Positions 49,989 through 58,281 of a DNA stretch of 64,000 nt are shown piece by piece. Position numbers and translations under genes: made by a program. This DNA comes from RGIG426 sp045598965. Its GTDB lineage: Bacteria; Bacillota; Clostridia; Oscillospirales; Acutalibacteraceae. The notes under the pieces were generated by a model that did no database searches, had not been told where the DNA came from, and saw only the letters and a list, made by a program, of their open reading frames with translations. The stretch lies in NCBI GenBank assembly GCA_045598965.1, contig JAZRVH010000007.1, positions 1-64,000 on the forward strand, written 5' to 3'. Numbering within the stretch: the first letter of the stretch is position 1; each line of letters opens with the position of its first letter.

Positions 49989-51200
49989 ATGTCTATGCTC
50001 AACAAAAAAACCGTAGAAGACCTCAACGTCAAAGGCAAACGTGTTCTCGTTCGCTGTGATTTCAATGTGCCGCTGAAAAACAGCGTTATCACCGACGAAA
50101 ACCGTATCGTGGCGGCACTGCCCACCATCGAGTATTTGCTGAAAAACGACGCAAAAGTTATCCTTTGCTCTCACCTCGGCAAGCCGAAGGGTGAGCCGAA
50201 GCCGGAATTCTCGCTGGCTCCGGTTGCCGCTCGTCTGTCCGAAAAACTCGGTAAAGACGTGGTGTTCGCTGCGGACGATACCGTTGTGGGCGACAATGCC
50301 AAAGCCGCTGTCGCCGCTATGAAAGACGGCGATGTGGTTCTCCTGCAAAACACCCGCTATCGTGTAGAGGAGACCAAAAACGGTGAGGAGTTCTCGAAAG
50401 AGCTCGCCTCCTTGTGCGATCTGTTTGTCAACGATGCCTTCGGTGCGGCTCACCGTGCCCACTGCTCCACGGTGGGTGTGGCTTCCTTTGTGGAGGAATC
50501 CGCCAACGGCTATCTGATGGCGAAAGAAATTAAATTCCTCGGTGCGGCGGTGGAAAACCCGGTTCGCCCGTTCGTTACCATCCTCGGCGGTGCAAAAGTT
50601 GCCGACAAGCTGAATGTTATCGAAAACCTGCTCAATAAAGCCGACACGTTGATTATCGGCGGCGGTATGTCGTATACGTTCTTGGCGGCGAAAGGCTACG
50701 GTATCGGCACCTCGTTGTTTGATGCCGAAAAAGTGGACTACTGCAAAGATATGCTCGCTCGTGCCGAAGAAAAAGGCGTGAAAATCCTGCTTCCGGTGGA
50801 TTGCAAGATTACCACGTCCTTCCCGGATCCCATTGACGCTCCCATCGACGTGGAAGTGGTCGCTGCGGATGCCATTCCGGACGACAAGATGAGCCTGGAT
50901 ATCGGCCCTGCTACTGCCAAACTGTTTGCGGACGAAGTGAAAAATGCCAAAACCGTGGTGTGGAACGGCCCGATGGGCGTGTTTGAGAACCCCATCCTGG
51001 CAGAGGGCACCATCGCTGTGGCGAAAGCCCTTGCACAAACCGATGCTACCACCATTATCGGCGGCGGTGATTCGGCGGCGGCTGTCAACACGCTCGGCTT
51101 CGGCGATAAAATGAGCCATATCTCCACCGGCGGCGGTGCGTCTCTTGAATATCTCGAGGGCAAAGAGCTTCCCGGTATCGCCGCTATGAGCGACAAATAA
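49989..51200 (+). CDS. pgk: Phosphoglycerate kinase
   Basis: A 403-residue glycolytic enzyme transferring phosphate from 1,3-bisphosphoglycerate to ADP. The substrate motifs RVLVRCDFNVPL near residue 17 and LCSHLGKPKG near 59 are present, followed by FVNDAFGAAHRAH near 150, KVADKLNVIENLL near 205, and the nucleotide-site GGGDSAAAV near 358. ATG 49989 follows AAAGGAA. It is first of three consecutive lower-glycolysis genes. Confidence 0.97.
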   Translation: MSMLNKKTVEDLNVKGKRVLVRCDFNVPLKNSVITDENRIVAALPTIEYLLKNDAKVILCSHLGKPKGEPKPEFSLAPVAARLSEKLGKDVVFAADDTVVGDNAKAAVAAMKDGDVVLLQNTRYRVEETKNGEEFSKELASLCDLFVNDAFGAAHRAHCSTVGVASFVEESANGYLMAKEIKFLGAAVENPVRPFVTILGGAKVADKLNVIENLLNKADTLIIGGGMSYTFLAAKGYGIGTSLFDAEKVDYCKDMLARAEEKGVKILLPVDCKITTSFPDPIDAPIDVEVVAADAIPDDKMSLDIGPATAKLFADEVKNAKTVVWNGPMGVFENPILAEGTIAVAKALAQTDATTIIGGGDSAAAVNTLGFGDKMSHISTGGGASLEYLEGKELPGIAAMSDK

Positions 51201-51233
51201 GAAATGAAACTTAAATTTTAGGAGGATTTTACA

Positions 51234-51986
51234 ATGGGTAAGTATGTTATTGCTGGTAACTGGAAAATGAACAAGACTCCTGCGGAGGCCACCACCCTCA
51301 TCAACGAGCTGAAACCGCTCGTGGCGGATGCTTCCTGTGACGTGATTGTCGGTGTGCCGTTTGTCGACCTGCCGGCGGCTCTTGAAGCCACCGCAGGCAC
51401 CAACATCGGTGTGGCGGCTCAGAACTGCTACTGGAAAGAGTCCGGTGCTTTCACCGGCGAAATCTCTGCCGCTATGCTGAAAGCGATGGGCGTCGATGCC
51501 GTCATCCTTGGTCACAGCGAACGCCGCACCTACTTCGGCGATACCAACGAGACGGTTGCACAGCGTGTGCGTGGTGCGTTGGATGCGGGCCTCAAAGTCA
51601 TTTTGTGCGTGGGCGAATATCTCGAACAGCGTGAGCAGGGCGTCACCGGCGAAGTGGTCGCTATGCAGACCAAAATCGCTCTCGGCGGCGTGTCCGAGGA
51701 AGAGCTGAAACGTGTAATTATCGCCTATGAGCCGGTTTGGGCTATCGGCACCGGCAAAACCGCTACGGCACAGCAAGCCAATGAGGTCTGCTCTCTTATC
51801 CGTACGACGGTTGCCGGCCTTTATAACGAGGCGGCGGCGAAAGAGCTTACCATTCAATACGGCGGTTCTATGAACGCCGGCAACGCTGCTGATTTGCTGG
51901 CTCAGCCGGATGTGGACGGCGGTCTTATCGGCGGTGCTGCCCTTAAAGCCAATGACTTCTCTATCATTGTGGCGGCGGCGAAATAA
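51234..51986 (+). CDS. tpiA: Triose-phosphate isomerase
   Basis: A 250-residue TIM-barrel enzyme. The catalytic Lys lies in AGNWKMNKT (residues 6-14), His in GHSERRTYFG near 95, Glu in AYEPVWAIGTGKTA near 165, and the phosphate loop in YGGSMNAGNAADL near 210. ATG 51234 follows AGGAGG, 33 bases after pgk. Confidence 0.97.
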   Translation: MGKYVIAGNWKMNKTPAEATTLINELKPLVADASCDVIVGVPFVDLPAALEATAGTNIGVAAQNCYWKESGAFTGEISAAMLKAMGVDAVILGHSERRTYFGDTNETVAQRVRGALDAGLKVILCVGEYLEQREQGVTGEVVAMQTKIALGGVSEEELKRVIIAYEPVWAIGTGKTATAQQANEVCSLIRTTVAGLYNEAAAKELTIQYGGSMNAGNAADLLAQPDVDGGLIGGAALKANDFSIIVAAAK

Positions 51987-52002
51987 GTAACCTAAAACAA
52001 TC

Positions 52003-52034
52003 GAACGGGTGCGAAAATCGCACCCGTTCTTTGT
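52003..52034 (+). terminator. Hairpin between tpiA and gpmI
   Basis: GAACGGGTGCGA (52003-52014) pairs exactly with TCGCACCCGTTC (52018-52029), followed by a weak T-rich tail. It could lower gpmI expression relative to pgk and tpiA or act as a processing site. Confidence 0.65.
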
Positions 52035-52066
52035 CAAATTTCTTTTGAAAAGAAAGGGAATTTCCA

Positions 52067-53584
52067 ATGAAAAAACCCGTAACCTTGATTATTATGGATG
52101 GCTTCGGCATTAACCCCGACGAATACGGCAACGCCATTCGTGCGGCGGCAACCCCGAATTTGTCCCGTCTGTTCGCTCAAAACCCCTGCACCTCTATTGC
52201 CGCTTCCGGTTTGGATGTTGGCTTGCCGGACGGTCAAATGGGCAACAGCGAAGTGGGCCACACCAATATCGGTGCCGGCCGTGTGGTGTACCAAATGCTG
52301 GTGAAAATCAGCAAATCCATTGAAGATGGCGACTTCTTTGAAAACAAAGCCCTTTTGGATGCCATGGAAAATGCTAAGAAAAACAACGCAGCACTTCACC
52401 TTATCGGTCTTTTGTCCGACGGTGGCGTTCACAGCCACCAAGAGCATCTCTACGGTCTTGTGGAAATGGCAAAACGCAACGGACTGGACAAGGTGTATAT
52501 CCACGCTTTGATGGATGGCCGTGATGTGCCGCCCACCTCCGGTGTGGAGTATATGCAACAATTAGTCGACAAGCTGGGTGAAATCGGTGTGGGCAAAGTG
52601 GCGACGGTGATGGGGCGTTACTATGCGATGGACCGTGACTTTGCGTGGGATCGTGTGGAAAAGGCCTATGCCGCTATGGTATACGGCGAGGGAGAGGAAG
52701 CCTCCTGCCCGGTGAAAGCTCTGAAAGATTCCTATGCCAAAGAGGTAACCGACGAGTTTGTGGTGCCGGCGGTGTTGGATAAAGAGGGAACGATTAAACC
52801 GAACGACAGCGTGGTGTTCTTCAACTTCCGTCCCGACCGTGCTCGCCAAATCACCCGCACCTTTGTGGATGAAGCGTTTGACGGCTTTGAACGGAAAAAC
52901 GGGTTCTTCCCGCTTCATTATGTATGTATGACCTCTTACGACGCCACTATGCCCAATGTGACAGTGGCGTTCCCGCCGCAGGAGTTGACCAAAACGATGG
53001 GTGAGGTTATCAGCGACGCCGGTATGACCCAGCTTCGCATCGCCGAGACACAGAAATACGCTCATGTTACGTTTTTCTATAACGGCGGCGAGGAGAAAAC
53101 CTTCCCCGGCGAGGACCGAATTTTAATCCAGTCTCCCGATGTTCCGACCTTTGACCTGCAACCGGAAATGAGTGCCTATCCCGTATGTGATGCGGTGTGT
53201 GAGCAAATCCTGCAGGGTAAGTACGATATGATCATCTTAAACTTTGCCAACTGCGATATGGTGGGTCACACCGGTGTATTTGATGCCGCCGTCGCCGCTG
53301 TGCAAGCGGTGGATGAGTGCGTGGGCAAGGTGGTGGATGCCACCCTTAAAATGGGCGGTGTGGCGATGATTACCGCCGACCACGGCAACGCCGACAAGAT
53401 GTATGAGCCGGACGGTTCGCCTTTCACGGCACATACCACCAACCCGGTGCCGTTCTGCGTTGTCGGTAAGGAATGCACCCTCCGTGAGGGCGGCCGTCTT
53501 GCCGATATTTCGCCGACAATGCTCGACGTGTTCGGCATCGAAAAACCCGCCGAGATGGACGGCGAATCCCTTATTGTGAAATAA
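52067..53584 (+). CDS. gpmI: Cofactor-independent phosphoglycerate mutase
   Basis: A 505-residue dimanganese enzyme interconverting 3- and 2-phosphoglycerate. It starts with IIMDGFGINPDEYGNAI near residue 7. The catalytic serine is in MGNSEVGHTNIGAGR near 61, HSHQEHLYG lies near 124 and ALMDGRDVPP near 148. NFANCDMVGHTG near 391 and ITADHGNADKM near 438 supply metal ligands. ATG 52067 follows AAAGAAAGGGAA. It completes a pgk-tpiA-gpmI order common in Clostridia. Confidence 0.96.
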   Translation: MKKPVTLIIMDGFGINPDEYGNAIRAAATPNLSRLFAQNPCTSIAASGLDVGLPDGQMGNSEVGHTNIGAGRVVYQMLVKISKSIEDGDFFENKALLDAMENAKKNNAALHLIGLLSDGGVHSHQEHLYGLVEMAKRNGLDKVYIHALMDGRDVPPTSGVEYMQQLVDKLGEIGVGKVATVMGRYYAMDRDFAWDRVEKAYAAMVYGEGEEASCPVKALKDSYAKEVTDEFVVPAVLDKEGTIKPNDSVVFFNFRPDRARQITRTFVDEAFDGFERKNGFFPLHYVCMTSYDATMPNVTVAFPPQELTKTMGEVISDAGMTQLRIAETQKYAHVTFFYNGGEEKTFPGEDRILIQSPDVPTFDLQPEMSAYPVCDAVCEQILQGKYDMIILNFANCDMVGHTGVFDAAVAAVQAVDECVGKVVDATLKMGGVAMITADHGNADKMYEPDGSPFTAHTTNPVPFCVVGKECTLREGGRLADISPTMLDVFGIEKPAEMDGESLIVK

Positions 53585-53595
53585 GAAAATACAAC

Positions 53596-53630
53596 AAAAA
53601 CCCCTGACCTTGCGGTCAGGGGTTTTTGTT
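53596..53630. terminator. Bidirectional terminator after gpmI
   Basis: AAAAACCCCTGACC (53596-53609) and GGTCAGGGGTTTTT (53614-53627) with a four-base loop, between convergent genes. Confidence 0.88.
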
Positions 53631-53639
53631 GTTAAACAT

Positions 53640-54452
53640 TCAATTTTTCTCGCTTTTGCCGATGAAGTAGGTGCCGAAGAAGATGACTGCCGAAACGAGA
53701 ACAATCATCGGGCCTGCCGCCGCCGCATGGAAATAGGAGAGAAAGAGCCCTACCACGCCGGCAAAAACGCCAAACAACAAGGCATAACCGTGGTATCCTC
53801 GCATATTGCGGGCAACGTTGCGTGCCGCCGCCGCCGGAAGAATGAGCATGGCATTGATGAGAAGCAATCCCACAATGCGGATAGACAGCATAACGGTGAC
53901 AGCTGTGACCACCACAAACAGGTTGTCATACAGCCGCACGTGGATGCCTTTACTGCGGGCGAGAGCGGGGGAGATGGCGACAGCATGGAACCCGTTAAAG
54001 CAGAGAAGCCAGATGGCCACCATCACTAAAAGTGCCCCGCCCAAAACCCATAAATCGGTGGTGGTAACATTTAGGATATCGCCGATTAAAATCGTTTGGT
54101 ATTTGGCAAAGCTTCCACGAGAGAGAAGCACAAGACCGAGAGCCACGCCGCAAGAGGAAAATACCCCAATAATGGTGTCGGTGGAGGCGGCTTTGGAATG
54201 GCGAACGGCGTTGAGGCTGAGAGCAAATAAAACGGCAAAAATCAGCATGGCGGGGGTAACGTCGGTAAGCCCGCACAGCACGCCGATGCCCATTCCTGTT
54301 AAAGCCGAGTGCCCGAGTGCATCCGAGAAAAATGCCATGCCCCGGTTGACCACCATCGTTCCCAACAGGGAAAACAGCGGCATAATCAGCAAAACGGCCA
54401 GTAATGCGGTTATCAAGAATCCATAGTCAAAAAAGGAGGTAAACACATCCAT
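53640..54452 (-). CDS. znuB: Zinc/manganese ABC transporter permease
   Basis: A 270-residue ABC-3 family permease with about eight membrane helices (for example LITALLAVLLIMPLFSLLG near residue 13). It has the family pattern GMAFFSDALGHSALTGMGIG near 38 and a DLWVLGG segment near 130. It imports zinc or manganese with the ATPase and binding protein encoded just upstream. ATG 54452 is chosen because AAAGGAGGGG lies seven bases before it, and it begins one base after the ATPase gene ends. Confidence 0.92.
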   Translation of the reverse strand: MDVFTSFFDYGFLITALLAVLLIMPLFSLLGTMVVNRGMAFFSDALGHSALTGMGIGVLCGLTDVTPAMLIFAVLFALSLNAVRHSKAASTDTIIGVFSSCGVALGLVLLSRGSFAKYQTILIGDILNVTTTDLWVLGGALLVMVAIWLLCFNGFHAVAISPALARSKGIHVRLYDNLFVVVTAVTVMLSIRIVGLLLINAMLILPAAAARNVARNMRGYHGYALLFGVFAGVVGLFLSYFHAAAAGPMIVLVSAVIFFGTYFIGKSEKN

Positions 54453-54453
54453 C

Positions 54454-55188
54454 TTAAGCCCCTCCTTTCGGAAATGCCGTTGCAAACGCTTCCGAGGCGA
54501 AAACCTCGTTTGGTGTGCCCACCGCTTTCACGGTTTTATCCAACAAAACAACCCGTCCGGCGGCACGTTTTACAAAATCCAAATCGTGAGAGACGAGCAG
54601 CATCACCATGTCGTCGGTGCGGCGAAGCGTTTCCACCATTCCGTAAAAACGGTCAAGGCCCGCCGCATCCACGCCGGAGACCGGTTCATCCAAAATGAGA
54701 AGGTCAGGGGCGGGAATGGTAGCAATGGCAAGGAGAACTCGCTGAAGCTCGCCACCGGATAACACACCGGCACGTTTTTCCAGTAAATCGCCGGCTCCGA
54801 AACGCTCAAAGTGAGAGCGAAGTGACGCCACTTGTGCCTTTTTCGGCGGCAGAAACGCCGGTCGGTGCGAGGTAAACGCCAACGCCATATCAAAGACGGT
54901 GGCGGGAGAGGTTTTGTCAATATCCAAGTGTTGGGGAACATAGCCGATTTTCGGCTTGTGGGGTGTCGGCGTGCCGTTGTGACCGCTGAATGTAACGGTT
55001 CCCTCGTGCTTCATTTCGCCCAAAATGGCTTTGAGAAGCGTGGATTTGCCTGCTCCGTTGCGGCCGATAATAGCGGTCAGCTCGCCGCAGTGGGCGTGGA
55101 GGCACACGTCATGTAAGATTTCCTCTTGTCCGTCTTTTACGGAGATATGTTCAATTTTCAAACAGTGTAATCCGCAACCGTGGCTCAA
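54454..55188 (-). CDS. znuC: Zinc/manganese ABC transporter ATPase
   Basis: A 244-residue cytoplasmic ATPase. The Walker A GRNGAGKST lies near residue 43, YVPQHLDIDK (Q loop) near 83, and LSGGELQRVLLA (signature) near 143. DLLILDEPVSGVDAAGLD (Walker B) lies near 163 and VSHD (H loop) near 199. Metal importers of this class use DEPVSGVD, as here. It starts with TTG 55188, overlapping the znuA stop in TTGA, with GGGGGTGA upstream. Confidence 0.92.
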   Translation of the reverse strand: MSHGCGLHCLKIEHISVKDGQEEILHDVCLHAHCGELTAIIGRNGAGKSTLLKAILGEMKHEGTVTFSGHNGTPTPHKPKIGYVPQHLDIDKTSPATVFDMALAFTSHRPAFLPPKKAQVASLRSHFERFGAGDLLEKRAGVLSGGELQRVLLAIATIPAPDLLILDEPVSGVDAAGLDRFYGMVETLRRTDDMVMLLVSHDLDFVKRAAGRVVLLDKTVKAVGTPNEVFASEAFATAFPKGGA

Positions 55189-56168
55189 AACGTCACCCCC
55201 GTAAGTGTTTTTATATTTTTCTCCATCGCCGTAAGCCAGGCATTTGCATCATCCGTGCCGGTGGTGGCACAGTCGAGAATCAGCGAAACGCATTGCGTGG
55301 CGTTTTCGGCAAGCGAGTCATAGGAAAGGTCGGCGTATTGGCTGTCATAAAGGAAAAGCACGTCGCCGGCTTCTTTGATTTCTTCGGCGGCTTCTACCAA
55401 TTCATCGGTGGGGACACCGCTGTCCTCGCCTACCGAGAGGGAGGCCACTACGTTTAATCCCATTTCGTCTGCCAAATAGGCAAGCGAGTCATGAAACACG
55501 ACTACATTTTTGGTAGGAAGCGTTTCGACGGCGGTTTTTAAGGCTTCCGATGCCGTCAAAATCTTTTCGGAATAGTTTCGGGTGTTCTTGCGATACGCCA
55601 CGGCGTTGTCCGGATCGACAAGGCAAAGCCCTTCACAAAGGTTGGTCACTTGTTCTATGTATCGCTGTGGCCCTGTCCACAGATGAGAGTTGATGTTGAG
55701 CTTGGAGGAGGTGGCTTCGAGAAATTCCTCCTCGGTGAGCTCGTGCTGTTCGTCCTCATCCTCGTGGTGATGATGATGGTGTTCGTGGCCGCCGGCAAGC
55801 AGTTCAATGCCTTGGGAACAGTCGATACGAGGAAGCGTGGGGCGGGCGTCGAGTGCGTCGTTTAAGAACAATTCCGCTTCTGCACCGTTCACAATGACGA
55901 CGTCGGCGGAATCTAATGTCATTGCATTCTCCGGTGTCAGCTGGTAATCGTGGACACAGCCGGTTTGCGAACCGGTTAAGTTTGTAAGGTTGACTCCCTT
56001 TACATCGCCAATGACGTTTTTGGCGGCGATATAGACAGGATAAAAGGAGGCGACGAAGGTTTTTTCATTATTTTTCGGTATGGATGGGGCGGCCCACCAA
56101 GCGGATGCCGCCGAAAGTACGGTAAGCACCCCTAAAAACGCAATCGTTTTGGCAAATGATGATTTCAA
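55185..56168 (-). CDS. znuA: Zinc-binding protein of the ABC importer, without lipobox
   Basis: A 327-residue cluster A-I metal-binding protein. It has the family start VASFYPVYIAAKNVIGD near residue 39, NGAEAELFLNDAL near 94, a His/Glu-rich loop near 124-142 (GGHEHHHHHHEDEDEQHE) typical of zinc-specific members, and FHDSLAYLADEMG near 224. The N terminus has a signal-anchor-like helix (residues 8-27) but no cysteine lipobox. It would therefore be membrane-anchored by that helix or released, unusual for a Gram-positive binding protein. It is 14 bases after the ATPase gene at 56183. Confidence 0.9.
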   Translation of the reverse strand: MKSSFAKTIAFLGVLTVLSAASAWWAAPSIPKNNEKTFVASFYPVYIAAKNVIGDVKGVNLTNLTGSQTGCVHDYQLTPENAMTLDSADVVIVNGAEAELFLNDALDARPTLPRIDCSQGIELLAGGHEHHHHHHEDEDEQHELTEEEFLEATSSKLNINSHLWTGPQRYIEQVTNLCEGLCLVDPDNAVAYRKNTRNYSEKILTASEALKTAVETLPTKNVVVFHDSLAYLADEMGLNVVASLSVGEDSGVPTDELVEAAEEIKEAGDVLFLYDSQYADLSYDSLAENATQCVSLILDCATTGTDDANAWLTAMEKNIKTLTGVTF

Positions 56169-56182
56169 ATTCAGTAACTCCT

Positions 56183-56860
56183 TTATTTTGAGACGATTTT
56201 TCCGTCGTGTAAACGTATGGTGCGGGGGAGAGCGGTGGCAACGGCGTTGTCGTGGGTGACTAAAATAACGGTGTTGCCCCGAGCGTTCCAGCGGGTGAGC
56301 AGGTGCATTACCTCATCGGCGGCGGCACTGTCCAAGTTGCCGGTGGGCTCATCCGCCAGCAACAGTGCGGGACGGGTAACCAAAGCACGGGCGAGAGCGA
56401 CTCGCTGTTGCTGTCCGCCGGATAGTTCAAAGGGGCGATGCCCCATGCGGTGGGAAAGCCCAACCGCCGAAAGAATGCTTGCCGCTCGGCGTTTGCGGGT
56501 TGCCGGCGAGATGCCGCAATACACCAGCGGCAACTCCACATTTTCGAGAGCGGTTAAGGTAGGGAGAAGGCGAAAATCCTGAAAGACAAAGCCGATGCGG
56601 TGTGCCCGCAAGGAGGCCCGTTTTTCGGGAGACAGCCGGGTCACGTCCGTGCCTTTGAAGCGGTACTGTCCGCTTGTGGGGGAGGAGAGACAACCAAGTA
56701 GCTGGGTCAGTGTGGATTTTCCGGAGCCGGAACGTCCGATAATTCCTAAAAACTCCCCATTTTCCACGCAAAAAGAGATGTCGGAAAGGGCGGCGATACT
56801 GCCGCCTTTTTGGGGATATATTTTGTGGATATGCTCCAATTCCAAAAGATTCACGGTCAA
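56183..56860 (-). CDS. MacB/LolD-type ABC transporter ATPase
   Basis: A 225-residue ATPase with GRSGSGKST (Walker A) near residue 42, FQDFRLLPTLTALENVELPL near 92, LSGGQQQRVALARAL near 144, and LLLADEPTGNLDS near 164. The ADEPTGNLD form marks the MacB/LolD/FtsE group, which normally pairs with an FtsX-like permease. No such permease lies nearby; instead the gene is first in the znuABC operon. The start is TTG 56860 or GTG 56854; the GGGAGTGG spacing fits the TTG better. Its partner protein is unknown. Confidence 0.88.
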   Translation of the reverse strand: MTVNLLELEHIHKIYPQKGGSIAALSDISFCVENGEFLGIIGRSGSGKSTLTQLLGCLSSPTSGQYRFKGTDVTRLSPEKRASLRAHRIGFVFQDFRLLPTLTALENVELPLVYCGISPATRKRRAASILSAVGLSHRMGHRPFELSGGQQQRVALARALVTRPALLLADEPTGNLDSAAADEVMHLLTRWNARGNTVILVTHDNAVATALPRTIRLHDGKIVSK

Positions 56861-56871
56861 AAACCACTCCC

Positions 56872-56900
56872 ACTATACACCATTTTGTTTAGTTTGTCCA
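56872..56900 (-). promoter_or_regulatory. Promoter of the zinc-importer operon
   Basis: On the minus strand TGGACA (56900-56895), 17 bases, TATAGT (56877-56872). I see no clear Zur palindrome. Confidence 0.65.
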
Positions 56901-56939
56901 CTTTTTTTATAATCTTCAAAAATTCTTACGAAAAGGTGG

Positions 56940-56968
56940 TTTACAAATAAGGGAAAATAGTTTATAAT
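56940..56968 (+). promoter_or_regulatory. Promoter of the PrsA-like lipoprotein gene
   Basis: TTTACA at 56940, 17 bases, TATAAT at 56963-56968. Confidence 0.75.
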
Positions 56969-57014
56969 ATCGAATTAGAATATTTCTGTAAGAACGGAAA
57001 GGAGTCCCCTGAAA

Positions 57015-58229
57015 ATGAAAGTTATGAAACGTGCTCTTGCGGTAGCTTTGTCGCTGATGCTTGCGGTGATTGCAGTCGGTTGTTCTACGCCGGCGGTGGC
57101 GATTTCGGTAGGCGGTTACGACTATTCGACCGCAGAATATCTGGCGTATCTCTACCAAAACACCAACCAGATTTATCAGTATTACTCCTACTTTGGTGAT
57201 GTTTCCACCATTTGGAGTCAGTCGATGCCCTACGAAAATCCCTACGCTTTCGGCGATGAGGATGAAACCTCTGAGGTTTCGGTGCCCGAGACGACGACCA
57301 CTGCTACCGGCTCCGGCATCCAAATCGAGGATAAAGGGCTCTTGATGGCGGATTACATCAAACAAGCCACCCAAGACCAGATTGTCTATTTTGCGGCGTT
57401 GCAAGCTTTGCTTGACGAGAACAAGCTGGCCATCAGCGACGAGGATTTGGCAGAAGCCGATAGTGTGATGGCATCGCAGGATGAGGCGAAACTTTTGGAA
57501 AAAGGGTTCTCCCTCGACAATTTCCGTAAAGCCTATATCAACAACACCTATCTTGAGGATACCGTATTTAACGGACTTTACGGTCTTGAGGGCAAAACGC
57601 CCACCAAGCAGGCGGATATCGACAAATACTTTAACGACAATTACGTTTCCTATGAGGTTATCCAGATGAGCCTCGAGGATACCGAAGGAAACGCTTTGAC
57701 CGATGCGGAAATCGCAGAAAAGAAAGAAAGCCTTGAGGAGTATCGCAACGTGTTCTACGCCACCGGCGATTTTGATAAAGCCATTGCGGTGTACGATGCG
57801 GATACCACTGCTGACAGCGAAGAGAAACCGGAAACCTCTGCCGAGACAGAGGAGCAAAAAGCCTATGACGGCGAGCCGGCAGAGGACGTGACTTCCGCCA
57901 CCTCCCAAAATATCCAAACGACGGATATGAAAGGGGATAACGTGGAAATCAACCTGCTCAACAAGGTGAAAGAAGTGAAGTTCGGTCAAGCGGAAATCGT
58001 GGAATACACCACCGTTCAGGGAACGAAAATGGCGGCTCTGGTTTACCGTGTAAATCCGGATGCCAAGGGCTCCACGATCCGTGAGAACAATCAGGATGCG
58101 GTGCTTCGCTCGCTGCATCAGGATGATTTCGAAAAAGCGGTGAAAGCCAAAATGGATGCACAAAAAGATTCGGTGAACATCAACAAGCGTGCCGTGAAAA
58201 TGTGCAACCCCGAGGACTTCGTCGGTTAA
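57015..58229 (+). CDS. Secreted PrsA/SurA-like lipoprotein
   Basis: A 404-residue lipoprotein. A signal peptide ends in the lipobox VIAVGC (Cys23). A SurA-N-like helical region covers about residues 30-230 (NTNQIYQYYSYFG, then DYIKQATQDQIVYFAALQAL and LLEKGFSLDNFRKAYINNTY). A degenerate PpiC-like part with KYFNDNYVSYEVIQMSL near 200 follows. A Glu/Thr-rich insert lies near 265-300, and ends resemble PpiC domains. Such foldases help secreted proteins mature. The catalytic parvulin residues cannot be confirmed, so a chaperone-only role is possible. ATG 57015 follows AAAGGAG. Confidence 0.75.
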   Translation: MKVMKRALAVALSLMLAVIAVGCSTPAVAISVGGYDYSTAEYLAYLYQNTNQIYQYYSYFGDVSTIWSQSMPYENPYAFGDEDETSEVSVPETTTTATGSGIQIEDKGLLMADYIKQATQDQIVYFAALQALLDENKLAISDEDLAEADSVMASQDEAKLLEKGFSLDNFRKAYINNTYLEDTVFNGLYGLEGKTPTKQADIDKYFNDNYVSYEVIQMSLEDTEGNALTDAEIAEKKESLEEYRNVFYATGDFDKAIAVYDADTTADSEEKPETSAETEEQKAYDGEPAEDVTSATSQNIQTTDMKGDNVEINLLNKVKEVKFGQAEIVEYTTVQGTKMAALVYRVNPDAKGSTIRENNQDAVLRSLHQDDFEKAVKAKMDAQKDSVNINKRAVKMCNPEDFVG

Positions 58230-58240
58230 GAAAAACAGAA

Positions 58241-58280
58241 AAAGCCGTTGCAACGAATGTTGCAACGGCTTTCTTTTTTA
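58241..58280. terminator. Bidirectional terminator between the lipoprotein gene and metH
   Basis: AAAGCCGTTGCAAC (58241-58254) pairs with GTTGCAACGGCTTT (58259-58272), with flanking A-rich and T-rich runs. Confidence 0.88.
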
Positions 58281-58281
58281 C

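Noticed and set aside
49941..52067. A 708-residue open frame on the minus strand opposite pgk and tpiA
   Set aside because: It covers two certain glycolytic genes in antisense, and its translation has no recognisable domains.
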